Made by a program: the position numbers and the translations under genes. This document shows, one piece after another, positions 30,905 to 43,799 of a stretch of DNA of 64,000 nucleotides. Position 1 is the stretch's first letter. Every line of letters starts with the position of its first letter. Below the pieces are notes generated by a model. It ran no database searches and was not told where the DNA came from. It saw only the letters and a list, made by a program, of their open reading frames with translations. Source of the stretch: Druceiella hillmani (taxonomy: Eukaryota; Arthropoda; Insecta; Lepidoptera; Hepialidae); assembly GCA_039881145.1 (NCBI GenBank), contig JAYKKI010000006.1, forward strand, positions 8,688,501-8,752,500, in the 5' to 3' direction.

Positions 30905-32427
30905 TTTATTTGAATTCGTTTTTATACAAAAATTAATTAAGTGTAATATTGTAAAATTGGGCAACGACTATAGTGTATGTTAAAGCAACAGAAATGAAAC
31001 TGAAAATGAGCTTGAGATCTAGAACAAATGCACCACAAATTGTAATTTGCAAAGGGGTTTGCAGCAGTTGCCGTATTTCTTGTAAAACTGTTTTTTTGTC
31101 GTCGCCTGAAAAGCAATAAAAATTATTACGACCAATAATTTCGATAAAAAATTAAAAACGTATTTAAATTTTGGATGTCCATTAAACAAGCAAAAAACAG
31201 TGATGAACGCAAATAGTAAATAAAATAAATATAACTAATATTATTAAATATGAAAACCAACTAAATATTATATTCAAAACTGTCTTACTGCACTACTTTA
31301 AACCGAATAGTGATTGTATGTTCATCATACGTTTTTATTTGCATTATGAAAAAATTATGAGTTGGGATAATAAAATTAATTTTTTTCATGACAATGCAAT
31401 ATCAAGGAAAGTGGGCTTTACAGGATAAAGAAAGTAAATAACTGCTTTAGACATGTTGAAAATGTGAATGTGAATATTCAGTAAAGTTCCACAAATTAAT
31501 GAAATGCACTGAAAATAAATAATATAACAGCAAAATAAGATAGTTACGACTAAAACCAGTATATAAGAAGGTGGGTATATTAAATTACCTACTGCAAGTA
31601 GTTATACGCATATTTGGCCCCACGTTGTATCATATTAATTTAGGAATAACGTAAACTTTATGAAGTTTTTAGATTTTAAGCAAACTTCCGTATGTTGAAC
31701 GATCGTAAAATTTTGTATTTTGATAGCTATTTACTTAAAATTATGCTTAATTCCAATTTATGCAAAGGTAGCTAAAATAGTGGTCGTCACGGCTGACTTT
31801 GTAGGTTCTTTAAATATTTTATCGATAATTTAATAAATTTAACTGTACTAAAAGAATTATTTTGGCTAACTAAAAATTAAAACGGCTGTTTTTATTGTCA
31901 CTTTATAACATTTATACTATTTATTAAATTATATACCAAACATTGTCATATATTTCACCTTAGATAAAGTGTATTAAATTACTGTACTCGAGAATTGAGG
32001 AATGTGTCAGATCCATCTACGTGACAAAAATACTTTGTATATTGAAAATGACGCGAAGAAGAAACATTACTCGATCCGCAAAAAACAAAATAAACAAAAA
32101 AAAATACATTTTTTTATCGATATTCAAAATGCCAATCCTGCAACTGTCGATGGAACAGAAAAACGTGAATCACATTCAATCACATCTATTTGCCGCCCTT
32201 GATCCAAATCCGTAGACAAATAATTCAAACGAAATAATAAGATTAATGCCAGTGATATGAATTGGGCGGGAAACTTGCTGGAACTCCGTCAGCTGGGACT
32301 GAACTTACAAACGGATACGGCATTGCAGAAAGTTTTTGGTACTTTTACAAACGTAAATAATACCTCTTTATTTCTGTAAAATGTTATTTCCGCCCTGGAT
32401 GCACGCATTTGCTATATATAAAAGTAC

Positions 32428-32429
<2 letters not shown>

Positions 32430-32486
<57 letters not shown>
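32430..32486. repeat. (TA)n microsatellite in Gr paralogue intron 3
   Basis: TA run with one TG interruption. Confidence 0.95.
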
Positions 32487-32488
<2 letters not shown>

Positions 32489-33739
32489 TGCACTCACATA
32501 TATAGCAAATATAAGTAGCAATATTAACTACTAAACTTTACAATAGAACTTACGTATAATACTAGGATTTACGTTATTTTAAAAAGGTTGTTAAATTCGT
32601 TAATATACGAGTATACCAATTGCAAAAAAAATTTATTGTTTAAAATTGAAAAATATATTTGATATTGAGGCTTGATGTGAACATAGGTTACTTTATGTAT
32701 GTTTTTGTTAAAAGTAGGGTATTCAAGTTTTAGAAGACGCAGACTGTTAAAAATTATACATTGCTTAAGTTATTTGAGTGCACAGAAATAAAGTGTGTGG
32801 ACTCAATGACATACATGCAATTCATTGTCACTTGAACTTATGTCGTCACGTTTGCGACTTTCTTAAAATACTTGTTCTTTGAGGAAAAATTCTCCATTAA
32901 AATGTTACTGTAATTGTAGTGTCCAAATTGAGCTGTAACAACTCGGATTTTACTTTCACATTTTGTAGGGCTTAAGGTAAAATCTAGGAACAGAAACACA
33001 CAAATGGTTCAACAAGTTATTGTCAAACAATTCTCACATAATTTTTGAACAGTCATTTTTGACGGAGTCAGAACTTGGGTGCTACGGGATAAGAGACGCA
33101 GTCATTATTTATTAAAATATAATCAAATTTTATTAAAATATGTATTGTGAAATTTTCAAATGGATATAAAGCATATCTGCGTCAAACTAGATAAATGCGT
33201 GTAAGTATTATATTGGAAAATACTTACGAAAATGGCATGTCATCAAAAGCTTACTTATCGTATTTATGATTTTAATTCTTTCAGTTTGAATACGTTCAGC
33301 ACATAAGCATACGGCACAGATGATCGTGAAGTAGAAAAACCATTGTATTATTAAAAAATATAAATTTTCCACATTTTGTGTGTCCTGCAAAGAAGTTACG
33401 CAGTCGTTATTATAATCTTTTCTGTAATAACTCCGAGAACTACTTTTAAGTCTCGATCGAACACTAAAACGCCAGGAATTATTGATCGGCAGAAATAGGA
33501 TTTTACCAGACTATGGAAAGTATTTAACTAAATTGAATAAATTGATCCGATTAATATTCATAATATTTTTTTTTCACTAACACGCAGTAATGCAAGTGAT
33601 CATGCATGGCATAATGAATATATAGGTATGTAATTATTATGTATTTTTGTGTTTTCTATTGATTTTTCCCATATCTATATTGTGCGCTTTTTATTGCTTG
33701 ATAAGCCGTTAATCGGATCAGATTGAGTTACGAGAGTGT

Positions 33740-34656
33740 AACTGTTGAAAGTGCAATACAAATTTTGCCATCTATCATAGTGAGCATAAAATCTAGCTTA
33801 AATGCAAAGTTGAAACCATTATTATCTTCAGTGATATTTATCGGAAAATGATTTTTATATCTACTGCTTGTAAAATGAAGCCAAAAGTCTCTTTAGCACC
33901 AATATATTTTATAGGTTGGCCATATCGTTTTGAAGAGGGAGATGAGTTCTGCCACAATATTTTTTCACCCTTAGCAGTATTTACATATAATTGAAGAGGT
34001 GCGACTGATATGCTAAAAATATTTTCATCTATTTGATTTTGTTGCGAAGAAAACTTCTGCTTGTACTGTTTCTATTAAATACCATCACGCCCTAATTTTA
34101 CTATGAAGGTCAGCCGACTGTTGCCACGTTTTAATTCGTGTAAAACATTTTTCAGAGCCAAACATAATCTTTGAATTTTATGCTCAACTAAAGACTGAAC
34201 TCTGATGTCTCGCTTGTATTGACTGACCCTGGATAACATTGTTTCTTTCTTGTTTTACATAGTCGTAAGATGGAAATTAGTTACATACATATTTGCTTGC
34301 AATTGTCGTATAATATTATATTAATGAGTTTTTATGTAATTTGCATCAATTATCATAGCCAATGCCTCGCCAGCTGCTACACCAGTAGGTGCAGGCTCAG
34401 TGCTTTTTTACAAAGTTTCTTCACTTCCGTACCCCTACTAGACGAAACCACACAGAGATCCCTAACAAAATTGGCTATGTCTCTTTTCCCTAATCTTCAA
34501 AGACTTACTTCGTTAGCCAGCATTTTCTCTTCGGGACAATTTTCACAGAAAATATTTCTTATTTTCCGCTCTTTACTTTTATCACTACATTCTTTAAAGC
34601 CTTTGGTTCCTTGTCTCTTTTATATTTTAGTTACAGAATTAGATGAAACTGGTTGA
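33740..34656 (-). pseudogene. Relic of an uncharacterised multi-copy protein, inside Gr intron 2
   Basis: Read on the minus strand with frame changes, this spells FKECSDKSKERKIRNIF near 34620-34560, KRDIANFVRDLC near 34480-34445, SLVEHKIQRLCLALKNVL near 34205-34150 and NIFSISVAPLQLYVNTAKGE near 34020-33970. It ends with ILWQNSSPSSKRYGQPI near 33955-33905. I recall this order of blocks (FKxCSxRTKxRK, GKxDAAKxV, LLDHTxxRL, PLxLxVxxGxxxLWxNPxPSSxRxCRPI) from large repetitive proteins of unknown function in aphids, hydra and other animals. Stops and shifts make this copy dead. It sits in the second intron of the minus-strand Gr, same orientation, and probably inserted there. Confidence 0.5.
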
Positions 34657-37600
34657 CTACTCACGCAAATATCGGGTAACATAATATTTTTATTCACCCG
34701 TGTCGAATTCAAATAGAACAAACGATCATTTCTACGATTTATCGGTTTCTACTCAAACATCAAAAACTTTTTTACGCGTTAATTCGACGGACATGTTGAA
34801 AAAGTATTTATAAATAATAATTAGCGTAAAAACGTGCATCATATTTACGATGTTGCGAAATATCAGCATCATAAACTTTAACTCCCACTTGGTTTTAAAT
34901 TCGAACACAGCCAGCAAATAATGAACCTCTCTGGTTCGTGATACAAAACTTTTATTTGTCTTCTTTTACCCCTAAGCGAAATTAAATTTAATAAAATGTT
35001 TAATTTATTTAATATAAGTTTTTGATGTTACAACTAAAAATAAGTAAATAACTCTAAATAATCTTAGGAAGATACTCAATAATTAATAGCAAAATACCCC
35101 TATTGACTTAATATCTGTTCGGATTTTTATTACTACCCACATTCTTGATTTATTATTGTCAACAGGCTAACTATGTTGGCAAATATCTTCCCAATTGTGA
35201 TCAAGTAGATTGATAAATATATGGATTTTAGGCGTTTTACACGACATTGATGAATATGAGTTTTCTGTAGCTAGATTAGCAAATTCCTACAGTGTGCGAT
35301 GGAAAAACTTTTTTTTAATAATTGGTGAGTAGGAGCTTATAATTTCGTAAGTAATACTGTTTTTTCTAACTTTAGTTGAGTCGAAGTAGTAGTTTTTGCT
35401 TTGTTCAATATTAAGTTGATTGATTTTATTAGTGGGCATTCATTCCTTTTTAAAAGATAATAAAGTAGGTGCGAGATTATACACCCTCCTTTTATATGCA
35501 ACCCCGAATCAGTGTGTTTCCTTGTGGTGTACCATTTCGCATATTTGTAACGTTTTTTTATATTGTATCGAAAAATATTTAAAAAATCACAATATGTACG
35601 TGGGGGTGGGAGTCATATTCAAACTTTGAGTTTTTTTTTCTCTGTGTCACAAAGTTTGAAACCGAACGTTTCTAGAGATGAGATTTTAGAAGATCGTATT
35701 CGATACGTGGTCTCGCAAAGCTTGGAATTGGATGATTTTGGAGAGGAGTGTTTAAAAGAAAATCATACCCGTAACATGGTCACGCGAAGTCAGATTTAAG
35801 ATTCTAAACTTTACGACACTGGGTATTAAATACGATCATATTCTAATCACTCCTTTCTAGAATAATTTTATTCCTGTTGGTGGCAACACCTTTAAATATC
35901 CGATCCTTTAATTCTGTCTAACCGCAGCCGTAATTCCCGTTTAAAGCTACTTCCATTTAAACTGGACGTTAATTGCTCTGTGAGTTGATCTGAAAGACGA
36001 TTTTCTCTATTTCGCTGATATTTATTAATTTATGTTTTTGGGAATATTTCACTTTCTCTTCGGGGTAACTAGTTTAGTTAATTTTGTTAAATTTTTAACT
36101 GAAAATACAAACTAAATATTATTTCAAATTCACGCGCACATGTTGCAGTTTGTTTTAAAAATTTCCATATAACATATAGTGCGATATCTCGTACCGACTT
36201 TATTATATTTTAAATAAGAATGAATAATCACTAGTAAAACTTACGTACATAATATTGAACCTAATAGAATACTATTTTTTTTAAAACAACAGTGCGAACA
36301 AAATTATAAGTAAATGTCAAACTAATTATTATAAAACCTGTTTACATTTACAATGCCTACTAATCCGTTAATTATTACGGCTCATACAGCAAAATTATCT
36401 CAAGACACTAAGCGAACATCCGCATTAGCGCGCTCGTCGTTCTGAATAAAGTCACGAGCCTTCACGCAATCGCGAGCCTTTATAACATAAACTTCATTCA
36501 CCCCGGCACTGTAAGGACTTGCTTAGTATTTCTGTTAACGAAATTACACTATATATAATATTTATTACATTATTTATACTAATATATGTACGGTTAAAAT
36601 GTTACCCTAATTTTTATAGTTTCTTTTAAATGCGTTTCTTTTAATTACGCAGGAATCCTAAACGTTTGTGAAATGAAAGATAGCCTAGATTACTCCATAA
36701 AAGTCTTGCACCGGCCTCTGATATTCCTATCAAAATAGGTCTCACTGTTTTGAAGACTAATGGAGACAAGCAGATAAACAGTTAGACAGACAAACATATT
36801 GAAAAGGGATATTTGGGTTTTGATAATATACAAATAACCATATGATCTTAAAAAAAGAGTTATTTGGAAGTGACAGACAGACACTTCAGTGTTATTTTAT
36901 TTGTATAAATGATTATTTATTTCTTGACGTAAGTATTGATACAAATATTTAATTATTTCTTCGAGAAAATATCATAATAATACCTTTTGCAAAGCGAATC
37001 GTAGAATCTGATGCATTCCAATTACGGTGTGTAGTAAATTTACAGCGAGCAGAAAAAACAGCTGAAAAATAAATTATTGGATTAAATTTGGTACTGCTGT
37101 CACGATGAATGTATTGAAATTAAGAAACTGGTTTAATGACATTAGGAGTTTTATGTGTTTCATCTTATTTAATATAAATGCAGACGTCCTAGGAACTACT
37201 TTTTAATTTATGTTAAAAAAAATTCTCGCAATCCTTAACATTATAATGTACTCTATTTTATATCTCTATATGTATTCTGTTTCCTTAATCAACGTGTTGT
37301 CTCTCTTTTTCTTTTCAAACTCAGTAAAAATGGAGTGAAGAGAAATAATTTATCAAACATTTACCTGTACACAGAACACTGAACTTAACATACCACAAAT
37401 TTGCGATAATTTGTTGATAGCTTTATAGATGTCAACTATTCTTATGTCACTTCTCACAACATGGTTTGGTATATCGAGCACAGAATTGTTCTCCATATTA
37501 ATACAAATAATATCAACTTCGTTTTTCTTCTCTAGTCTTTTTATTTTATCGATCAAAACAAGAAACCGAATTCTGACCATTCTAATTAACTGTATGAAAA

Positions 37601-38108
37601 TACATATTTCAGCAGTCATTGGATAAAAAGTAAGAATACAATTAATCTTATCGATGATTGGGTTTCTCGCAGGGAGGCAGAAATGCTTTGCAGCTTCAAC
37701 GGTGCTATGAAATAAGAATGTGAGTGTCATGATTACAAAACTAATTCTCCTAAAATTTGCATGAACTTCCGGTCTGTTGACTAGTTTGAGTATCATATCG
37801 ACTTTATTCATCTTTCTGTACATTTTAGTAAACAAATTTTGAGATATAAAATTAATCCAGATCAAAGAAGTTAATGTTATTAATAACATCACGTAATGCC
37901 TTCCAATAAGTACAACGTCGATATTGCCACCGTGTAGATAAAAATAATACATTTGTACGAGAGCAAATATCGCAACACACGTTTTATAATAGCGTTCACG
38001 TTTATTAAGTGGTAAAAGACAATCTCTTTTTACAAAGCAAAATGCCTGCGTAATAGTCTAAGGTTTAAGGCTGTTTTTTATTGAATGTTTCACTTCAATA
38101 TTCGCCAT

Positions 38109-40196
38109 TGTATGTGTTTAGCGTTCTACTGATTCCAAATTACTGAAGGGTTGTCACATTTTCACTTGATTTATGGTAATGGGCCTTTACATTAAGGTCG
38201 AAGTTATTACTAGTAGAGGGCAATCGTATATTTTTAACTCTGTTTTTTTCCAATTTCTTTTCTCGTTTAGTTTTTTGAGTCGATATGACCCACAATAATG
38301 AGATGATTGAATATAAACAAAAATAGTTTATTTACAAAGAGGAAAGTTATAGTACGAAAAATTATAAAAATACGTAACAAAGTAAAATTATAAATTTTTA
38401 TCCAAAAATTTAATGTATACTCGTACAGTGTTGAATTTTTGGTTGTTACATAATTGGAGGGTACATTTATTGCTTTTATTTTAATTATGTATATATTTAT
38501 GCAACTTATTTAAATAAGTTCTATCGACGTTATTGGATAAGCAATATTTGCAATAAGTTCTATTCTCAATTGTAACTTTTGATGACATTTCCATAATTTG
38601 GTGCACTGGAGGTATGTATATTTTTTTTATTATAATTGAAATTTAGTTCATTCTTGGAGAACTTGTTTATCCACATGTACCTAAAATCTGCATAGAGTAG
38701 CAAATAGCAATGAACTGAAAACTTCAAAAAAGCAAGTAGCGCAAAATTTCTACCAGTTTTAATTTAAATTAAGTTGTCTCATTTTTAATCTGACAAGCAA
38801 TAACTTTGTAACTTAAAAAATAAAAAGCCTGAAACGGTTAAGTGCAATATCCAACTAGTTTATCAATGATGTCATCACAAGAAGCAAAATAATTTTCTTA
38901 TTTAAATACAAAGAAAAATTTACAGTTTATGGTTAAAGCTTTCTTTTTTTAATTTCTAAATCAAGTTGCAGCAGTGCGTGTTATGTTCGCATTGTACAAA
39001 GTTATTTGAAAACTAAAACGTTATAAATAACTGATATTAATTTCGTCAATAAATCTGTAAAAATGGTGAGACCGCTTATTGCCTAACAAACATTACCTCT
39101 TAAAGAGCGAAGTCAGTAAAACCTATGTATTTGTAGCTAATATTGATTCTATCTGTCAATGAAATTCAATTCAAGCCCAGTAAACTCGAAAAAAGTATCA
39201 GAATTGAATTGAAATACTCTTCTAAGATACGCCGGAGTTGTATTTGTATTGAATTAATAAATCAATATATTGATGTGATAAAACTGCCTCCACCTATACA
39301 ACTCTTTTCTGAGGAAATTCCGGGACCATGCAAAAGAGAAAAGAAAGAAATCAAATCGTTGACTTCATAAAAAGCGAATTACATAGTAACAAAGAAGAGA
39401 CTGAGAAGAGAGAGAAGAAGAGAACAGAGAGAGAGAAAAAAAACGGTGCCTGCAATGATCGAATTAATTCCCACCACCAGACATTTGCGACGTACAGCAT
39501 TTTGACAGAACCGTATAAATAAAATTTCCAATTACCACTGGTAGCATACGTCAAATTTATTTTTAGCTTTCTAACTTTATCTTACAAAATCGGATTTGTT
39601 TTCTCAACCGGCTATTTGAGAAAAGTTTTGAAAAAAGAAAGCTTTGTTATACAAAATAGTCGCTTATAACCGCCATGTTTGTTTTTATATTATTTATTGC
39701 ATCCGTATCTTCTATCAGTCACACGATCAAGACGAATTTAAAAATTTCTCACAAATTAAAATTTTTAAGTTGTTTTGATACCAGGATGCAATAAATGATC
39801 GGACATTAATTAATTGCGTGAAAAACATAATATCGTTTTACATTCTTTTAGTTCGATAGAAATTGGTTAAATCACACTCTTAAAAGAGGTAGACAGGTTT
39901 ATTATATTTGCATGCAAATGCAATAAGAATAGCGTCACTTTCTGGATATAGCGGAGTCGGTAGGTGTCTTTTTAATACAATTGTTCAGGTAATTGTTAAA
40001 AATGTGTCCAGGTAATTGTTTAATAAATTATTTCTTTTCACTGCATTTACTGAGTTAACAAAGAAAAATAGAAATAACACGATGATTAAGGAAAGAAAAT
40101 TGAATAGATTTGAACAAATATGAACGATTTTTGTATAATTCTTGTATATGGATTATGATAAATAATTTTTTGTCATTTGAAAATAATACTTGTAAC
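38109..40196. other. AT-rich stretch, including the 5' flank of the minus-strand Gr
   Basis: A purine-rich GAGAAGAGAGAGAAG tract at 39397-39440 creates overlapping lysine/glutamate frames. No convincing exon was recognised. Confidence 0.45.
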
Positions 40197-40375
40197 TTAA
40201 AAAAGATGCGATCTTTGCTAATATCCCACCTGAAGATGTTGTAATACAACGAAACCTAGGTGGTGGTTAAGAAATTAAAGAAAGTAGAAATAATATTACA
40301 TCACGTAGTTTCATTTAATTGTGAATAATAAATTTCCTCAAAATTAACGCCAAATATATTCAATATTTAAAAAAG
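40197..40375 (+). mobile_element. Hairpin-element copy D, 5'-truncated, with 9-bp target-site duplication
   Basis: Only the second arm and the tail are present (40206-40366): ATCTTTGCTAATATCCCACC, the GAAACCTAGGT core, CATCACGTAGTTTCATTTAA, then the tail ending CCAAATATATTCAA. TTAAAAAAG flanks it at 40197-40205 and 40367-40375. It lies just downstream of the last exon of the minus-strand membrane-protein gene. Confidence 0.75.
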
Positions 40376-40503
40376 TAATGTAAGAATAACGTGTATTATT
40401 ATCCACAAATCACCCTTACATACGTAAAAATACATTTTGTAGATTATTTACGTCATTCTATACCATTATTACTTTATTTTATGATATCGTCTGTATGATC
40501 AGA

Positions 40504-42309
40504 CTATTCGTCGTCGCGTTCTTTATTCATAACAGTAATGATGCCATTTGCTACAAGCATTGTTAACGAGAATTCTGGTGGCCATTTAATCTTTTTTTGT
40601 TGCAAAGCTCGTACTTTTAAATAGATTATAGGACAAATCATTGCTACGATCCATGCGGTCAGTGCAGTGATAAAACTGAAAAGTTTGTTAATATTAATAT
40701 ATGGAATAAAAGTTCAATTTCAAAATTCTCGTTTAGTTAGAAAGCTTATATTTACTAAAGACCGGAAATAATATATCGTTAATTTAGAGATTTTGTAAGC
40801 AAAGAACGAATGTCTCAGATGTTTTGCGTTGATTTTGCTTTGAATTCACTTGACAATTGAATGAAACTACGTGATTTAGTATTATCTCCACTCTCTTTAA
40901 GTTCTTTACCACGACCTAGGTTTCGTTGTATTACAACATCTTCAGGTGGGCTATTAGCAAAGATAGTAGATATAATACTACATCAGGGTAATTTCATTCA
41001 ATTGTCAATAATGAATTTCTACAAAATTAACGTCTAATATATTCAATATTTGAATTCACTTCTAAATAAATCCGTGGTTGCTTCATAAGACATCGTAATA
41101 TAAAGAAAATATTAATAATGTTATTTTTTTAATATTTTATAATGACATCAATTTGAGCAAACTACGGCCTTTTGGTTAATCCTATTGTTTTAATATCACT
41201 GAAAGATAAATAAAACGTGAGGGTCGCCAGCCAAAAATGCTAAGAACCCCCGATCTACGGTGAGACCAACAATAATATAACCCGCCACTGAGGCAAAACA
41301 ATGAATTATTATCATAAAACGTATATAAAAATATACGAGCGCCCTTATCAATGAAAAAAAAATGTCTTTTCTGTCAATATGAATTTTTAACACATTAACT
41401 GATAAATTCTAATATGTATGTATTATACTGAAATGTTGTTTTATTATATGCACACCAATAAAAAATGTTAAGGTACGGATTGCTTACAGCTCTGAACAAT
41501 AAATGGTCAGACGCCGAAATTAATAAAATTATATTAACAATATTACATAAAAACAAATAATAAAATACCCAAGTGTTAAATTTAAAAAAATTATAAATAC
41601 TTACCTAATTAAATTTATTTTAAAAATTGATTACATTATCTATAGAATCTTAGATATTTGGGAGAAATATGGATGTTAAACGTTTTCAAATGACAATAAT
41701 TTTTACTTACGAAATATCGACAATCTTGACTTTGAACTGAAATTCACCTTAAAATTGAATTGTGTTATCCTTTATCCTTTTTATTTTATTAACCATCTTT
41801 TATAAAACTATAAAAATGAGAGAGATTGTTAGGAAAGTTCAATTCACCGTCGATCGCTGAGAAGGGTATTTATTTACTATCGCCACATTTCTTAATTTTA
41901 TCGTAATAAAAGATATAGATTGATGTATTTCGATGTTAATAACTTACGACAATATTTAAATTCCAGAATAATGTGATACGGTTTAAAAAAAAATAAGTGT
42001 ACTTCAATCTAGCCATGAGGCACTATTACGGATGGAAGTGGCATTATTTAGTGATGACACATACTGAATATACATACACACACACACACATCACACGCAC
42101 ACTCACGCACACGCACACACACAAATAACAATCAGGGGTATATGCAGACGTATACGGAGATGCAAATGTATAAAAAAAATGTTCACGTATCACATTACCA
42201 ATTATATTACGAATTTTCTAATTATATTTCAGTAGTAAAACATGATTAAATTGTAATGTACGTACCTCGCCATACGTATGATATAGGCAAGAAAACTTAT
42301 TTCGTTCAT
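40504..42309 (-). CDS. Predicted small multi-pass membrane protein, three exons (119 aa), unrecognised
   Basis: I do not recognise this protein. Exons on the minus strand: 42309-42266 (14 codons plus 2 nt), 41343-41200 (1 + 47 codons + 2 nt) and 40675-40504 (1 nt + 56 codons + TAG). Donors are GTACGT and GTGATA; acceptors are TAAG and TTTTCAG. Phases join cleanly to 360 nt. The N-terminus is MNEISFLAYIIRMA. Hydrophobic stretches lie near residues 22-42 (FMIIIHCFASVAGYIIVG), 48-80 (including GFLAFLAGDPH and WIVAMICPIIYL) and 97-110 (SLTMLVANGIITVM). A basic QQKKIKW segment and an acidic ERDDE tail suggest ordered topology. Varied codons and clean junctions argue for real coding sequence. Exon 1 and its ATG are the least certain, and more 5' exons may exist. 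Two hairpin elements flank the last exon. Confidence 0.55.
40839..41061 (+). mobile_element. Hairpin-element copy E, with 13-bp target-site duplication
   Basis: The element is 40852-41048. It starts GACAATTGAATGAAACTACG, has a shortened second arm ending in CATTCAATTGTC, and a tail ending TAATATATTCAATA. The exact 13-mer TTTGAATTCACTT flanks it at 40839-40851 and 41049-41061. It lies in intron 2 of the minus-strand membrane-protein gene. Confidence 0.85.
42072..42124. repeat. CA-rich microsatellite
   Basis: CA repeats with TC and GC interruptions. Confidence 0.85.
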
Positions 42310-42660
42310 CTTACCGAGTGCGTCTATCGAGATCGGAATTACCTTTCCAAAATTAATTAATATTAAGGTTTAATGTTAAAGTTTTTTTGCAAAATATTTG
42401 CTTCAAATCGACACATAGGGTCCTTTTTTCTTAAATTTTCAACCATGAATTAAGACAAATATTGTTAAAATCGAAATGCTCTAGAATTTTGAACTAAAGT
42501 TATTTCAGTAAATTTGCACCGACAATTTGGGAGGATGTAAGGGAATATGAAACTCTATTTCTACGTATTGCGGCAGATACCTAGCTGTTTTACACAAACT
42601 GGATTTTACACCAACTGTCCGGGGTCTTTATGTGAGTGCACGGTGCACATAAATAATAAA

Positions 42661-42723
<63 letters not shown>

Positions 42724-42725
42724 CA
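42661..42725. repeat. (TA)n microsatellite
   Basis: Pure TA run ending in TGTATATACACAC. Confidence 0.95.
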
Positions 42726-43632
42726 CACAATTCACGTACAATTCATTTTGAAGCTATATTTGAAAAATATTCGGCATAGTATTAAAATAACAATACGAGT
42801 TTAAGAAAACCTAATTATATTTATGGCGAAAATTATGATTTCCTCTTCAGCCAAATTTTCTAACTTACTTTTAAATTTATTTCAAGTGATATTTGTGGAA
42901 GAATTGCGAATTCGCTTTAAAAAGCGTTTAAATCTTCATAAATAAAATAAAAATTCTTCGCTTTAAAGGAATAAATACTTGGAAATAGATAGTCGGTGTA
43001 ATATTATTTAACTTAGATTAATGAAATTAACTTACGAGTAATTAAATATTTAACTAAAATAAGTAAAACTGGAGATGTAATGGTGATGAGGTAGGATTCA
43101 CTTGATTATGCAATTCACGTCTGAACAAAGTTATGCGTATACTAGAGAAAAAAAAGCAAGTGGTCAATCTGCTTATCAAATAATGCAGAGGCGAATCCAT
43201 CGACAGCGAAAGGCATCGACATACCGCGTTAGTAGGAAAGTGCCAGGTAGCGTTATTTTTGTTTTAACAGCTGGAGCAATAAGACGAAATATAAAATGTT
43301 AATAAGAGAGAAAAGTAAAAAAAATTGCAAAACTTGTTTTAATGGCGTTTTTAAAAAATTATGGCACATAAATTTATTTCCGCGTCGCAGTTATTTCCGC
43401 GTCGAAATCATGGTACAGTGTTTCCATGTTTACTTAGTCAGATATCATAATTTAAACGTTTAAGATTACATGCCATTGCCCTCGAAGTATTTACAAATAA
43501 AAATAACATGTATTAAGTGTTCACTATTTACTTGAATCTCACTTTATTTGGAATGAGGTTTTATAATGCTCATAAAGCGTCATTCCACCCACATGTCTAA
43601 AAGCATGCTTTATACCAAATTGATTATTTACG

Positions 43633-43774
<142 letters not shown>

Positions 43775-43799
43775 CTTCTTTTTTTTTTTTTCTTACGAT

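Larger units (their letters stand above)
30933..38108 (-). pseudogene. Gustatory receptor gene, four exons, one premature stop
   Basis: This is the paralogue of the intact + strand Gr, with the same exon plan and phases. Exons on the minus strand: 38108-37365, 37061-36984, 33384-33228 and 31105-30933, with phases 0, 0 and 1. Every donor (GTAAAT, GTATTA, GTAAGT) and acceptor (CAG) is intact. The conceptual protein is 383 aa, starts MANIEVKHSIKNSLKP and ends with TYTIVVAQF at residues 369-377, then YNITLN. The single lesion is TAG at codon 17 (38060-38058), where the paralogue has Ile. All other codons are open. A downstream Met at codon 52 would lose the N-terminus and most of the first membrane segment. 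AATAAA lies 23 nt past the stop. It may be a recent pseudogene, a polymorphic null, a read-through gene or a base error. Confidence 0.88.

Noticed and set aside
34270..34656. 128-codon + strand open frame
   Set aside because: The opposite strand carries the motif blocks of the mobile-element-like relic, and this frame is its antisense shadow.
39143..39522. Lysine/glutamate-rich frames
   Set aside because: They are largely produced by a purine tract (GAGAAGAGAGAG) and have no family signature or splice partners.
43102..43302. 66-codon + strand frame with SYAYTREKKASGQSAYQ
   Set aside because: Composition is plausible, but no homology, splice context or conserved neighbour was recognised.
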